A stretch of DNA of 64,000 nucleotides from a bacterium (GCA_021372535.1 JAJFUH010000059.1:13127-77126), one strand, 5' to 3'. Shown: positions 1-9,183, counted from the first letter of the stretch. Numbers and translations: made by a program. The notes: generated by a model from the letters alone, not told the origin.

Positions 1-271
1 TGGGGATACCATTCATTTTTGCGATTTCCTCCGGAGACTGCTCTTTGCCGGTCCAGAAATCGAGCATCTTTTTGACAAATTCCGGTTTACCCTTGTAATT
101 CCTTGAATAATCATCACCCCAGATATGGGTAACCCGCATGTTGAGAAAATTGTAATCACGGTAAATGTTGTTGATGACCCGGATGTAATGGCCGTAAAAC
201 GAGAACGGCCCCGTTCCTACCCACCCGACCCGGATTACTTTCTGTGAAGCCGGAAACTTTTCCGATGGCAT
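1..271 (-). CDS. Gfo/Idh/MocA-type oxidoreductase, N-terminal part (cut by window edge)
   Basis: About 90 N-terminal residues are visible; the rest lies beyond the left edge. The start is the ATG at 271-269, giving a protein that begins MPSEKFPASQKVIRVGWVGTG. It is nearly the same, in both DNA and protein, as the first 90 residues of the complete gene at 563-1627, including the GWVGTGPFSFYGHYIRVINN block that forms the dinucleotide-binding turn of the family. The two genes are therefore tandem duplicates on the same strand. Members of this family oxidise or reduce sugars and sugar derivatives with NAD(P); the substrate cannot be told from sequence. Certain as a paralogue, moderately sure as an oxidoreductase. 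Confidence 0.8.
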   Translation of the reverse strand, partial: MPSEKFPASQKVIRVGWVGTGPFSFYGHYIRVINNIYRDYNFLNMRVTHIWGDDYSRNYKGKPEFVKKMLDFWTGKEQSPEEIAKMNGIP

Positions 272-304
272 AGCACACTCCCGAATGAAATGCTTAATCG
301 TTAT

Positions 305-553
305 TTAATGTAGAACTCCCAATTTTTCCTGTCTGATGAACCGGTACAAATCCATAGAAAACCCGTCGGGCAATTCCTTAAGTACAGATAGGTTTCCTCT
401 GTTCGAAACGAAATTATGATTTACATGACCATGACGCTTAATTAAAATCGCACAGAGTATCTGTTTATATAAATCGTAATCGCCCGATTCGCAAGTGTTC
501 TTTTGATATTTTACAAGCCCGGAAAACTCAGGAAACAGTAGCGATTTCTCCAT
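305..553 (-). CDS. Small hypothetical protein between two oxidoreductase paralogues
   Basis: An 82-residue open frame without a recognised domain. It starts ten bases after the stop of the gene at 563-1627 and ends about 30 bases before the start of its truncated paralogue, so it would be co-transcribed with both. A purine-rich GGGGATT lies just upstream of the ATG at 553. No signal peptide or membrane segment is seen; the composition is mixed with two cysteines and several histidines. Base composition is more AT-rich than that of the flanking oxidoreductases. Either a real small gene or a chance frame in the spacer left by the duplication; its function is unknown. Confidence 0.4.
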   Translation of the reverse strand: MEKSLLFPEFSGLVKYQKNTCESGDYDLYKQILCAILIKRHGHVNHNFVSNRGNLSVLKELPDGFSMDLYRFIRQEKLGVLH

Positions 554-562
554 AATCCCCGG

Positions 563-1627
563 TTATTCCGGAATCTTATCCCAGTATTCGATCCGGACAG
601 TTGGAAGGCGGTAATCACCGATCTCGTCGACATTGACAGGCCGGTTACCCTCGTTGGCCGATTTATATGCCGCGATGACAACCTTCAGCTTCTGCAGAAT
701 ATCATCGTGCGTTTCGATCGACTTGTTGGTAGTGAATACTTCCTGAAGATTTATCAGAAAATCCCGGAACATGAGCTCACGGCTGTCCGGCCGGTTTGTC
801 ATGCCCTCGAACACGGTATGGTCATGATAACAGACTCTGTACCACTCGTATTCGTTCTTGAATCCGCCGAGGGTCAGCACCCCCTGAATCGGCGGCTTGT
901 CCCCCCGGGGCTCGTACTCGATATGGATTCGCGACACAGGGATGCCGGTGGGATCGTATCCCCTCGATCCATTCCAGCCATGGAGCGAGACCGTTCTCGC
1001 GCCGCCGCCGATGAGACGATATACCGGTTCGAGTCCGTCGTTCGCATACGATGTGAAAAAGTTATGGGTGGTCGAAGCGAAGAACGAGGCGATCTCATCA
1101 CGCCTGATCCTCAAATATCGCGACTGGTTCTCGTGCATGTCCACAGTGAACGAACCGGAATACACCGCAGACCCGGTGGCGGCCGCCCGATCGAGAATGC
1201 GTCTGCATTCGGGAACATTGACAGCCACCGGACTGCACAGAAAAATGGGCATCCCCTTATCGAGAAACGGCTCGGCGAGCTCATACGACCGGTCGAAATC
1301 CATGATCATCGCGGCATCGACCTCATCCGCCATATCGTGAAAATCACTGCATACGTTAGGAATGCCGCACATCTTCGCGATACCCTCGGGGGATTGCTCG
1401 TCGCTCTTCCAGAAATCGACCATCTTACGGACATATTCCGGACTTCCACGGTAATTCCGCGCATAATCATCGCCCCAGATATGGGTGACGCGCATGTTCA
1501 TGAAGTTGTAATCGCGGAAAATGTTGTTGATGACCCGGATATAGTGGCCGTAAAAAGAGAACGGCCCCGTGCCGACCCAGCCGACACGGATGACTTTCTG
1601 CGAGGAAGGGATGACTGCTGACGGCAT
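563..1627 (-). CDS. Gfo/Idh/MocA-type oxidoreductase
   Basis: A 354-residue protein with an N-terminal Rossmann-type motif (GWVGTG, residues 16-21), as in NAD(P)-dependent sugar dehydrogenases of the Gfo/Idh/MocA family. The segment DVDAAMIMDFDRSYELAEPFLDKG fits the conserved region where a residue is predicted to be bound during cofactor binding, with a lysine in the following PIFLCSPV stretch replaced, so catalysis by the usual EKP lysine is doubtful. Start at 1627 is supported by AAAGGG seven bases upstream. It is the intact twin of the gene cut by the left edge. Such genes are very common in organisms that degrade plant or algal polysaccharide. Substrate unknown. Confidence 0.75.
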   Translation of the reverse strand: MPSAVIPSSQKVIRVGWVGTGPFSFYGHYIRVINNIFRDYNFMNMRVTHIWGDDYARNYRGSPEYVRKMVDFWKSDEQSPEGIAKMCGIPNVCSDFHDMADEVDAAMIMDFDRSYELAEPFLDKGMPIFLCSPVAVNVPECRRILDRAAATGSAVYSGSFTVDMHENQSRYLRIRRDEIASFFASTTHNFFTSYANDGLEPVYRLIGGGARTVSLHGWNGSRGYDPTGIPVSRIHIEYEPRGDKPPIQGVLTLGGFKNEYEWYRVCYHDHTVFEGMTNRPDSRELMFRDFLINLQEVFTTNKSIETHDDILQKLKVVIAAYKSANEGNRPVNVDEIGDYRLPTVRIEYWDKIPE

Positions 1628-1775
1628 ACAATACCCTTTCTATTCGTGCATACGTGTATTATGTTGATTCCCATGAGATGCATTTTTACGTACCAAAAAA
1701 TAACGATTATCCGGTATATGCAAGCATTCTTTTTTATATATTTTATACTTCACTGCCAAACGTCAGGATTAAAGA

Positions 1776-3029
1776 ATGAAACACTTTGAACATCACAGCG
1801 TTCCAATGACTCCTCTCTCCCGCATGGACATCGCCATGCACAAGGGCATACCCGACCGCGTGCCCGTTATGTGCCAGCTTTCGCTCGGTCACTATCTTCT
1901 CAATACCGGCATCGCTCCCGCCCGTCTCTGGCACTGCACCGAAGCCTTCGTCGAAGCCCTCGTCACCCTCAGGAACCGGTACCGGTTCGACGGCATCCTT
2001 ATCAACCTCCCGGGACACCCGGAAAACTGGCAGGAAGAAATGCTTCGGATCGAGTCGAAATCCGACGCCGAGATCGTCCACTGGAAGGATGGCTCTTATA
2101 CCCTGTGTCCCTCCGACGACAATGTCCAGTGCTTCCGCGTGCATCCGCAGACCGGCGAATACATCCGCGATATAAAGCTCCGTCTGTCAGTGGACGAAGT
2201 CGATGTCGACAGGCTCTTTTACGAAAATCCCCACACGAACGGCGGCCTCAAGTATCCTTACCATTTCTACGACATCGCGCGGGGATACCGCGATCCATCG
2301 AAACCGGAGGAGTGGTTCCCCGAGTATGAGTTCCGGGCAATCGGGCTGCTCAGGAAAGCGACCGGCGGAACGGTGAGCATCCACGGCGAATTTTTCAGCC
2401 CGTTCACTCAGTTCATGGAGCTGCTCGGGTATGAAAATGCGCTCATCGCTCTTTTGACCCATCCGGACAAGAGCAGGGCAATCCTCGACCGCTTTGGCGA
2501 TGGTTGCGTATATTACGGCCGTGAGCTCGCCCGCCACGGGGTCGATGCAATCCTGTGCAGCTCGGCGTTTGCGGGCGCCGGATTCATTTCGCGGAAGATG
2601 TACGGAGAGTTTGTCCTGCCTTACGAAAAGAAGTGCTGGGACGGGATCAAAGCAGAGTTTCCCGATCTGCCCTGTTATACCCACACCTGCGGGGCAATCG
2701 GCGACCGTCTCGACCTCATGGAGGCGACGGGACTGGACGGCATCGATACGCTCGATCCGCCTCCGCTCGGTACGGTCGATCTTCAAGAGGCAAAGCGGCT
2801 CCTCGGAACAAGGGTCTTTATCAAGGGCAACATCGACTCGGTGAACACCCTGCTCCACAAAGACCTCGAAGCGGCGAAGGATGACATGAAACAGCGCATC
2901 GCATGGGGCAAGCCGGGCGGAGCGTACATCCTCTCGACCGCCTGCAGCGTCGCTCCCCGTGTTCAGCCCGACCGTCTCGAAGCGCTCGTGGATATATGCG
3001 AGAAATACGGGAGGTATGAAGCTGAGTAA
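1776..3029 (+). CDS. Uroporphyrinogen decarboxylase (URO-D)/MtaA-type domain protein
   Basis: A 417-residue protein of the URO-D superfamily. The C-terminal half carries the hallmark THTCG segment, followed by GLDGIDTLDPPP and VFIKGNIDSVNTLL, and a late STACSV cysteine; in the MtaA/CmuA branch the His-x-Cys plus distant Cys bind zinc and accept methyl groups from corrinoid proteins or other donors. True HemE decarboxylases lack this zinc site, so this is most likely a methyltransferase-like or unknown member rather than a heme enzyme. That agrees with the window's heme cluster, which does not need HemE. It is divergent from the oxidoreductases and stands alone. An AGGA precedes the ATG. Confidence 0.8.
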   Translation: MKHFEHHSVPMTPLSRMDIAMHKGIPDRVPVMCQLSLGHYLLNTGIAPARLWHCTEAFVEALVTLRNRYRFDGILINLPGHPENWQEEMLRIESKSDAEIVHWKDGSYTLCPSDDNVQCFRVHPQTGEYIRDIKLRLSVDEVDVDRLFYENPHTNGGLKYPYHFYDIARGYRDPSKPEEWFPEYEFRAIGLLRKATGGTVSIHGEFFSPFTQFMELLGYENALIALLTHPDKSRAILDRFGDGCVYYGRELARHGVDAILCSSAFAGAGFISRKMYGEFVLPYEKKCWDGIKAEFPDLPCYTHTCGAIGDRLDLMEATGLDGIDTLDPPPLGTVDLQEAKRLLGTRVFIKGNIDSVNTLLHKDLEAAKDDMKQRIAWGKPGGAYILSTACSVAPRVQPDRLEALVDICEKYGRYEAE

Positions 3030-3413
3030 CTGAGTTAAAAGGGTGAGAAAGCATACATACAGCTTTACGAAATGTATTATTTCATGTTCCTTATGAACCA
3101 TAAAATCATAAGATAAAAATGACTTTTCGTCCCTTTTTAATCCGGTTACTAAAAAAATCAACCACAAAGGCACCATGACACCAATAGAGATATAAGAGAT
3201 TATTTATGCTGTTATTTTTATAATCGCCCCGAATAATTCGTAAAAAGAACTGAAAATCACCCCATTTTTTCTGCATCGAATCCCGTTGTAATCCCTTTTC
3301 CCCCCGATTAGCTGTGTTGCATCGCAACAGGTTAAGTCGGCGGACAAGCACACGTTCAAGAATTGATCTGATTAATCATTTTTAGTAAATATTTTCTCAT
3401 TATTTCAAATATT

Positions 3414-3429
3414 TGTGATCCGCATCACA
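3414..3429. promoter_or_regulatory. CRP/FNR-type palindromic site
   Basis: TGTGATCCGCATCACA is a 16-base site with half-sites TGTGAT and ATCACA around a CCGC centre, flanked by AT-rich DNA. It fits the TGTGA-N6-TCACA consensus of cAMP receptor protein family regulators exactly. It lies in the 750-base gene-poor, AT-rich stretch 3030-3780, about 350 bases before the secreted propeller gene and 160 bases before the TTGACA at 3571-3576. The rest of 3030-3410 shows no gene. Whether a CRP-type regulator exists in this organism is unknown. Confidence 0.45.
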
Positions 3430-3601
3430 TTTTAATCTCCAAAGCCACTATATTAATAACAGTACTATTCATAATATAATCATGGTAATAGATTTGTTAT
3501 CGAATTATTGGATAATAATCTGTAATTATATGTACCTCTGTATCACCATGATTTAAATAATTGAAATATTTGACAGGTATATTCATTCAACGGATACAAT
3601 C

Positions 3602-3715
3602 ATGAAAATGATTATTCTGTTCAACGATAAAAAGATATTCATCACCGACACAACGAGCACCCCCTTCGAAGATGTGCTTTTCTTCCCGCATTGGGGGCCG
3701 TACGATATATACTGA
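3602..3715 (+). CDS. Possible 37-residue leader peptide
   Basis: A short frame MKMIILFNDKKIF... ending DIY then TGA, within the leader of the propeller gene at 3781. A TTGACA (3571-3576) with TACAAT 19 bases on lies directly before it, so a transcript from there would be almost leaderless. It is followed at once by a GC-rich hairpin with five Ts. Small frame plus hairpin plus gene resembles an attenuation leader, but it could be chance; no homologue is recognised. Confidence 0.25.
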   Translation: MKMIILFNDKKIFITDTTSTPFEDVLFFPHWGPYDIY

Positions 3716-3730
3716 TATGATGTAGACCGG

Positions 3731-3766
3731 GGAGGGAGTACATTCGTGATTACGCCCCTCCTTTTT
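3731..3766 (+). terminator. Hairpin with T-tract just before the propeller gene
   Basis: GGAGGG (3731-3736) can pair with CCCTCC (3756-3761), followed by TTTTT. This is a Rho-independent-terminator shape placed only 15 bases before the ATG at 3781 and right before its GAGGTG ribosome-binding site. It could end the short transcript from 3602 or act as an attenuator of the propeller gene. Confidence 0.4.
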
Positions 3767-3780
3767 ACGAGGTGTAAAGA

Positions 3781-5922
3781 ATGAAAAAATGCATTGTTAT
3801 ATGTGTACTGTTTTTCTTTTATACAGGCGACATTTATGCCGATCAATACTGGACATCATGGTGCATTCCTCCCGACATACAATCGGTAGCCATAGAAGAC
3901 AGCATTGTCTGGTGCGCGACAAGTGATGACGGTGTCATAAGCTACAATACCCATACGGGACAAAAACTGTATTACAATGTCAATAATGGATTGGATAGTG
4001 ATGTAATGTATAGTATGACCATAGATCATAATGGTCTTAAATGGTTTCAGACAAAAGACGGGCTTTCCCGTTTTGATGGTTCTCAATGGATCACTTTTCC
4101 CGGAGGAGGATTTTATGATATGGTGGTTGATCGGAATAATTATGTCTGGGCAATAAGAACAAAAGGTATATATAAAATATCAAACTCTGATATTGAAAAA
4201 GTTATAGAAGGTGTAACCGGACAATATATTTATCTTGAGATTTCCCCATCGGACATTCTCTGGGTTGCAGGTTATACAAAGATTTATCGAGTTATTGATC
4301 CGGATATTTCCGAAATAAATATTCATGAAATACTACTGGGAAGTTTTAGTGATCATATAAAAGACATTTCGGTCGACGGGAAAACGGAACTGCTCTGGTA
4401 TACATGCACTTCATCGGTCTATTCATTCGATAATGCGACAGGAACGGAAACGCTGGAGCTTGATGATACGGTACCGGATTATGCGGGATATACCAGGATA
4501 GATATTGATTCTGCCGGGAATATCTGGCTGGCAGGTTCATCGTATATCGCACTGTACCGTGATGGAATACTGACGAACTATTCCAGTGTTTTTTTTGATG
4601 ACTGTACAATCAATGATATAGCCGGCGACGGTAAAGGAAATGTATGGATATCGACAACGAGAGGTTTGATACGATTTGATGGTCAACATTTTGAGGCTAT
4701 ATTTGACGAATCGGAACTCTATCAAAATAGTGTGAGATCGATTGTTATTGACAATAATGACACTGTCTGGTGTTCACATAATGAATTTTCATCGACTCCT
4801 TTATCCTGTTATGTAGATGATACATGGAAGACCGGTCCGAAAGGAATGCATGATCTGCTTGCTGTTGACGATCAAAATAACCTTTGGGGGTCTTATGGAG
4901 GATCTCTGTATGTTTATGATGGTAATGATATAACTCAACGGAGCATCCGAGTTCCTCTTCCCGGTTATTTGTGTGACACGACATCGCCTGGAAGCATCGT
5001 CGATATCCTTTTTGAAGATAATAATGTTGTCTGGATAGCATCCTCAAGCAATTCTATGGACGATTGTACGACAGCCGGCGTATTCACCTATGATGGCGAA
5101 ACAGTCGTACCGCAGCTTCTGGGAATTTTTTCCTGTATCGCAATGGATTCAAAAAAGAATACGTGGTGTGGAACGTTTTACGATGGTTTATACAGGTATG
5201 ATGGTAATGAATGGGTTCATTATACCAATTCGAACGGTTTACCGGGTAACGAAATCTGGGATGTCGAGATCGACAGTAACGATGTGGTCTGGTTCACGAT
5301 ATTTTATGGTCAAATCGATGTCGGATATCATACGCTGGGAAATTTTGACAATAATACAATTACAGTATATACTGCTAATAATAGCGGACTGCCGGATGCG
5401 ATGATTTACACCATAGCCATCGACCACAACAACACTAAGTGGTTGGGCACCGACGCCGGTGTCTGCCGTTTCGATGGCGAAACATGGACAACCTTCAACG
5501 CCGAAAATAGCGGCCTCTGCGACAACAAGGTCAATTGTATCGCGGTCGAGAAGAACAATACCATCTGGTTCGGCACCGACCACGGTGTTTTGCGCTACAC
5601 TGGAGAAGTGATCAAATCTTCCGATGTCAACGAATCGAATCCGGAAGCTTTTCCTGTTATCCGTTCCTTCCCCAACCCTTTCAACCCCTCGACCACCATC
5701 GAGTTCACCCTGCCGGAAGCCGGAGCTGCGTCTCTCATCATTTACAACATTGCCGGGCAGAAGGTACGTGTTCTCTTGTCGGAGCCCCTGACTGCGGGTC
5801 ATCACACCGCCGTATGGGACGGCAGGAACGGCAACGATTTACCAGTCTCAGCGGGCATCTACTTCGCCCGGCTGACCTGCGGCGGGCGGACGGCAACGGG
5901 GAAGATGGTGATGGTGAAATGA
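3781..5922 (+). CDS. Secreted two-component-type beta-propeller protein with C-terminal sorting domain
   Basis: A 713-residue protein. Residues 1-20 are a signal peptide (MKKCIVICVLFFFYTGDIYA). The body is a series of Reg_prop-like repeats, each with an IDxxNxxWxGT core followed by GLSRFDG or GVCRFDG, which fold as a beta-propeller in the periplasmic sensor part of hybrid two-component systems. No kinase follows; instead the last 80 residues (NPFNPSTTIEFTLPEAG to GKMVMVK) form a FlgD-like Ig / type IX-type sorting domain, so the protein is probably exported to the surface. Start chosen from GAGGTG six bases upstream. The first 1600 bases are strikingly AT-rich, the final 500 GC-rich, a clear internal seam near 5400. 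Similar to the protein at 45787. Ligand unknown. Confidence 0.8.
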   Translation: MKKCIVICVLFFFYTGDIYADQYWTSWCIPPDIQSVAIEDSIVWCATSDDGVISYNTHTGQKLYYNVNNGLDSDVMYSMTIDHNGLKWFQTKDGLSRFDGSQWITFPGGGFYDMVVDRNNYVWAIRTKGIYKISNSDIEKVIEGVTGQYIYLEISPSDILWVAGYTKIYRVIDPDISEINIHEILLGSFSDHIKDISVDGKTELLWYTCTSSVYSFDNATGTETLELDDTVPDYAGYTRIDIDSAGNIWLAGSSYIALYRDGILTNYSSVFFDDCTINDIAGDGKGNVWISTTRGLIRFDGQHFEAIFDESELYQNSVRSIVIDNNDTVWCSHNEFSSTPLSCYVDDTWKTGPKGMHDLLAVDDQNNLWGSYGGSLYVYDGNDITQRSIRVPLPGYLCDTTSPGSIVDILFEDNNVVWIASSSNSMDDCTTAGVFTYDGETVVPQLLGIFSCIAMDSKKNTWCGTFYDGLYRYDGNEWVHYTNSNGLPGNEIWDVEIDSNDVVWFTIFYGQIDVGYHTLGNFDNNTITVYTANNSGLPDAMIYTIAIDHNNTKWLGTDAGVCRFDGETWTTFNAENSGLCDNKVNCIAVEKNNTIWFGTDHGVLRYTGEVIKSSDVNESNPEAFPVIRSFPNPFNPSTTIEFTLPEAGAASLIIYNIAGQKVRVLLSEPLTAGHHTAVWDGRNGNDLPVSAGIYFARLTCGGRTATGKMVMVK

Positions 5923-6030
5923 AACCGGGATATTCACTTAATCACGTAAACGTCTTTTTCAAATTATCATGAAAAACCGTTTAATGGATATTTCATAAAA
6001 GATTACCCTGAAAAATAGAGAAGATTTTTT

Positions 6031-6069
6031 TATCCGCGTAAATCCGCGTTCCATTATATTTTCATGAAC
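6031..6069. repeat. Short ATCCGCG...CCATTA intergenic repeat, copy 1
   Basis: The stretch ATCCGCGTAAATCCGCG followed by TTCCATTA and ATTTTCATGAA recurs almost unchanged at 13121-13157, upstream of the GH97 gene. It lies in the 170-base spacer after the propeller gene. Function unknown. Confidence 0.6.
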
Positions 6070-6090
6070 GAGACAGAATGAATATCGATA

Positions 6091-6726
6091 TCACTCACTT
6101 GTTTTCATGTGACGCTCAAAACCGGTGAACTGGCCGAACCGGAATGTCAGTTTTCCCGAAAACCCGCCGATATCGGAAGCGTCGAGCCCTATGATATCCA
6201 TTCCCGCAATGACACGGTAGGATGCTCCGGCGCTCAATCTGAACCATTTCGTCACATTCACCGTACCCTCGATGCCGGGCTCGAATACAAAAAAGCTGTC
6301 CGATACCTTGAATGAGTCGTCGTCTTTATCGCAGTAGCTCACATTTCCGCTGCCGATGAGCGAGTATACGGAGCAGTGGGTAAGTTGTTTCGGTCTGAAA
6401 TCATACTCGAATATAAAACCGCCGTAGTCAAAATCGAGTTTCAGGTCCCTTCCGGGATATGCGCTGCGGGCTTTCGACGGCGCTTTCGGCTCGGTAACGA
6501 GGCCCCATCCGCCGCCGCCCACGTTAAATGAATTATTGATTATTATTCCGCCGCGGCCGCCGACCAGCAATTCCGCGTTTCCGTTAATCGATGTGACACT
6601 TACTCCGGGACCTCCCCAGAAACCGTTGAGCTCGAAGTCGCCAGAGTTTTTGAACAGCGTCTCTTCATCTCCGTATGAGTCAGCTGCTCCGAAGACAAGC
6701 AGCACCAGAATAATCAGCCTTTTCAT
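6091..6726 (-). CDS. Small outer-membrane beta-barrel-like protein, paralogue 1
   Basis: A 211-residue protein with a signal peptide (MKRLIILVLLVFGAADSYG). The mature part is glycine-rich with alternating strands, and ends in a F-rich strand (LTFRFGQF near residue 200) plus a short tail, the pattern of a small outer-membrane barrel. It shares the blocks VGGRGG, INNSFNVGGGGWGLVTEPKAP, FVFEPGIEGTVNVTKWFRLSAG and SYRVIAG with the genes at 9921 and 10593, so the three are paralogues. ACGGAGT precedes the ATG at 6726. Role unknown; a lipid or small-ligand porin-like fold is the closest guess. Confidence 0.7.
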   Translation of the reverse strand: MKRLIILVLLVFGAADSYGDEETLFKNSGDFELNGFWGGPGVSVTSINGNAELLVGGRGGIIINNSFNVGGGGWGLVTEPKAPSKARSAYPGRDLKLDFDYGGFIFEYDFRPKQLTHCSVYSLIGSGNVSYCDKDDDSFKVSDSFFVFEPGIEGTVNVTKWFRLSAGASYRVIAGMDIIGLDASDIGGFSGKLTFRFGQFTGFERHMKTSE

Positions 6727-6860
6727 AGTGTACTCCGTAACCTTATTTAACCGTTATATGATATCCCGTTGAAATTCAATAAACCTCTACTCCCGGCCTC
6801 TCACACGCAAACTGGACAGGTGGAACACGAGGTATACCTGCCCGAGCGGTCCCGAACAGC

Positions 6861-9146
6861 TCATTCACCTGAAAAACTTTCAAAAATCACGGCCTTGTAC
6901 CGCTGATAGACATATGATACCGCAAGCAGAATAATCCCAAGCCCGATGAATGAGAAGATGCGGTACAGCGAATCGAGAAACGACAGATCGTAGATAAATA
7001 TTTTCAGAATCGTTATCCCAAAAAGCACGATCGCAACCATACGAACTTTCTGTATCCGCCGCCACATCCCGGCGCCCATCAGGAGTATCGAATAGATCAG
7101 CCAGACACCGGAGAGAGATAGTTGCTTGAGGTTTTGCAGACGGGTAATCTCGCCCTGCAGGACGGCAACGCCAGATTGTTTCGCAAAAACAATCGATCTG
7201 GTGAAACTATCTTTCGTTTCCCCGGTAATCAGGGCAAAAACAAGTAATACGAGCGCGATCCGAAGGTACATGCCTGTTTCCTTACGCCATCGATAATCGG
7301 GCATGATGGTTTTTACCCATCTTGTCTGGAGATATACACCCGCAATGAGAACCGCCAGGACCCCGGTACGAACATTCAGCGCAAACCTGAAATCTTCAAT
7401 CGGCACGAATGTCATGAGCCCCAGGGTCACTGCGAATGCGACAGCCAGCAGAAGGGAACCCCAACCGCATCTGAGAACCGGCCTGACATCCATCCTCAAA
7501 GCCGGCCATACCATGATAAAAGAATAAACAGCCCAGCCCAGCGCTATCATCAGAAGAATCCTGTACACTGCCTGTCCGGCGAACAGATCGTATGTTTCAA
7601 CGGTACACAGCACAAAAAGAATGATACTCCACCAGTAGTGCAGCGCCTGCCGTACCTTTGTTAAGAAGTCCTCTTTCAGGCGCCGTAACGGCAGCACGCT
7701 GAAGCCGATGGATGCCGCAAGTACCGCGAACGCAAGCGCCCGTATGTTGAAGAGAAACCTGATCCCCTCGACCGGTTTGTACCTCGCCACAGAATCGGGG
7801 AACTGGGTAACAAACAGACTGATGGTGGCAAGTACAAACAGTCCAATCGCCGCTCTCCATACATATCGCAGGTTTCCGGAGCAGCCATACCAGACCAGCG
7901 CCAGCCCCTCGATCGACCAGACGGTGACTCGCAAGAAGCCTGACAACCGAATACCCGTCGCGATGATCAGCAGCGCACCCGCCGTAAGTGCATACCGGTT
8001 GCGTATCCCTTCGTCAACGACATGACGGCGTTGTGACCATTGCAATGTCAGGAAATACACGACACCGATCAAGAGTGTTACCGGAGCCATCCATGCATGG
8101 TGGTCAGGATTGATGACAGCATACAGTGCCCAGTAGTAAAAAACCGCATTCAAGGCAGAAACTGTTTGCCTGAGCCGGGGAAACGAAGTAACAGGCTTGA
8201 TAATTCCCGATATATCAAGCACATAAAACAATCCCCAGAAAAGAGTCGTAAATAAAATCGCCACGGGGAAATTGTCAACTTTATAATAATTGCCGTACCA
8301 CAGGCCATATGTTATGTAGGTAGCCCCAAGCGTGAGCAGCTCGAGTATCGCCCAGGTTGTTTTTTTCATCTGTACCGCGATCAGACCGATATCGAGAAGA
8401 ACGATGTAAGTAAAAAGCCCGACCTCGTTGACCACTCCGGTGCTGAGGAGAAACGGGGTGAGGAAACCGCCGAACCAGCCGAGCAGTGACACGGCAAACG
8501 AATCATATCGGATAGCCTGCTGGAACGCGGTGATTGTCACCACCGACATCAGTACGAACGCAACGGTTTGGGGAACCAGATGATAAAAATTAAACGAGGC
8601 GTACACCGAGAGATAAAGAATCGGTATTCCCGCGCCAATGAGTCCTTGCGCGAAAATGGAGAGCCCCTTCCTGTGGAAACGTGAGCCGCCATACAGCAGT
8701 GCGGTACCGGCGACCGCCCCGACGATCACCCGCATCGTCTCGTTGATCCAGTTGTTATCAAACGCATATTTCAGGAAAAATCCGATCCCGATGATAAGGG
8801 CGAGGGCGCCGATGCGATTCAGCAGTTTCCCGCCGATGAGGGCTTCCCACTCTTCACGGGTTCGGGAAGGACGGGATGGTTTGACCGGTTTGTGCGGAGT
8901 GGCTTCCCGTATGCCGCTGACAATGGCCTTTTGTTCCCGTGGAAGAGCAGTCTGCGATTGCGCTGCCTCACGGGTCCGTTCCAGAAAAACCGGTGCGGAA
9001 TACTTTTCGTGCGCCATCGTTTCGCCAATACGTTCATTGCGCGCTAACGTCTCGTTCACCTGGGTGAGCGTTTTCCGGAGTTCTTCCACAACGCTCTCAA
9101 GCTGCTCGATCCGATCAGACAATGATCTTTCGTCATGCTTATCCAT
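6861..9146 (-). CDS. DUF2339 polytopic membrane protein
   Basis: A 761-residue protein: residues 1-45 form a coiled coil (heptads from SDRIEQLESVVEELRKTLTQ), followed by a proline-rich linker, the conserved EEWEALIGGKLLNRIGALALIIGIGFFLKYAF entry, and then some twenty or more hydrophobic segments to the C-terminus. This is the layout of the DUF2339 family, whose function is not established but which is linked to the envelope of many Gram-negative bacteria. GAGGAGG lies eight bases before the ATG. It is 37 bases downstream of the Skp-like gene on the same strand, so probably in one transcript with it. Confidence 0.85.
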   Translation of the reverse strand: MDKHDERSLSDRIEQLESVVEELRKTLTQVNETLARNERIGETMAHEKYSAPVFLERTREAAQSQTALPREQKAIVSGIREATPHKPVKPSRPSRTREEWEALIGGKLLNRIGALALIIGIGFFLKYAFDNNWINETMRVIVGAVAGTALLYGGSRFHRKGLSIFAQGLIGAGIPILYLSVYASFNFYHLVPQTVAFVLMSVVTITAFQQAIRYDSFAVSLLGWFGGFLTPFLLSTGVVNEVGLFTYIVLLDIGLIAVQMKKTTWAILELLTLGATYITYGLWYGNYYKVDNFPVAILFTTLFWGLFYVLDISGIIKPVTSFPRLRQTVSALNAVFYYWALYAVINPDHHAWMAPVTLLIGVVYFLTLQWSQRRHVVDEGIRNRYALTAGALLIIATGIRLSGFLRVTVWSIEGLALVWYGCSGNLRYVWRAAIGLFVLATISLFVTQFPDSVARYKPVEGIRFLFNIRALAFAVLAASIGFSVLPLRRLKEDFLTKVRQALHYWWSIILFVLCTVETYDLFAGQAVYRILLMIALGWAVYSFIMVWPALRMDVRPVLRCGWGSLLLAVAFAVTLGLMTFVPIEDFRFALNVRTGVLAVLIAGVYLQTRWVKTIMPDYRWRKETGMYLRIALVLLVFALITGETKDSFTRSIVFAKQSGVAVLQGEITRLQNLKQLSLSGVWLIYSILLMGAGMWRRIQKVRMVAIVLFGITILKIFIYDLSFLDSLYRIFSFIGLGIILLAVSYVYQRYKAVIFESFSGE

Positions 9147-9183
9147 TTCACCGTCCTCCTCTGAATCACTTCGCTTCAGTCAT

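Noticed and set aside
707-1621. Long open frame on the plus strand opposite the oxidoreductase gene
   Set aside because: It mirrors a clearly conserved gene on the other strand and has no recognisable domain or ribosome-binding site.
1776-3029. HemE as the identity of the URO-D gene
   Set aside because: It has the zinc-type THTCG and late Cys of the MtaA/CmuA branch and is not near the heme cluster, which uses a route without HemE.
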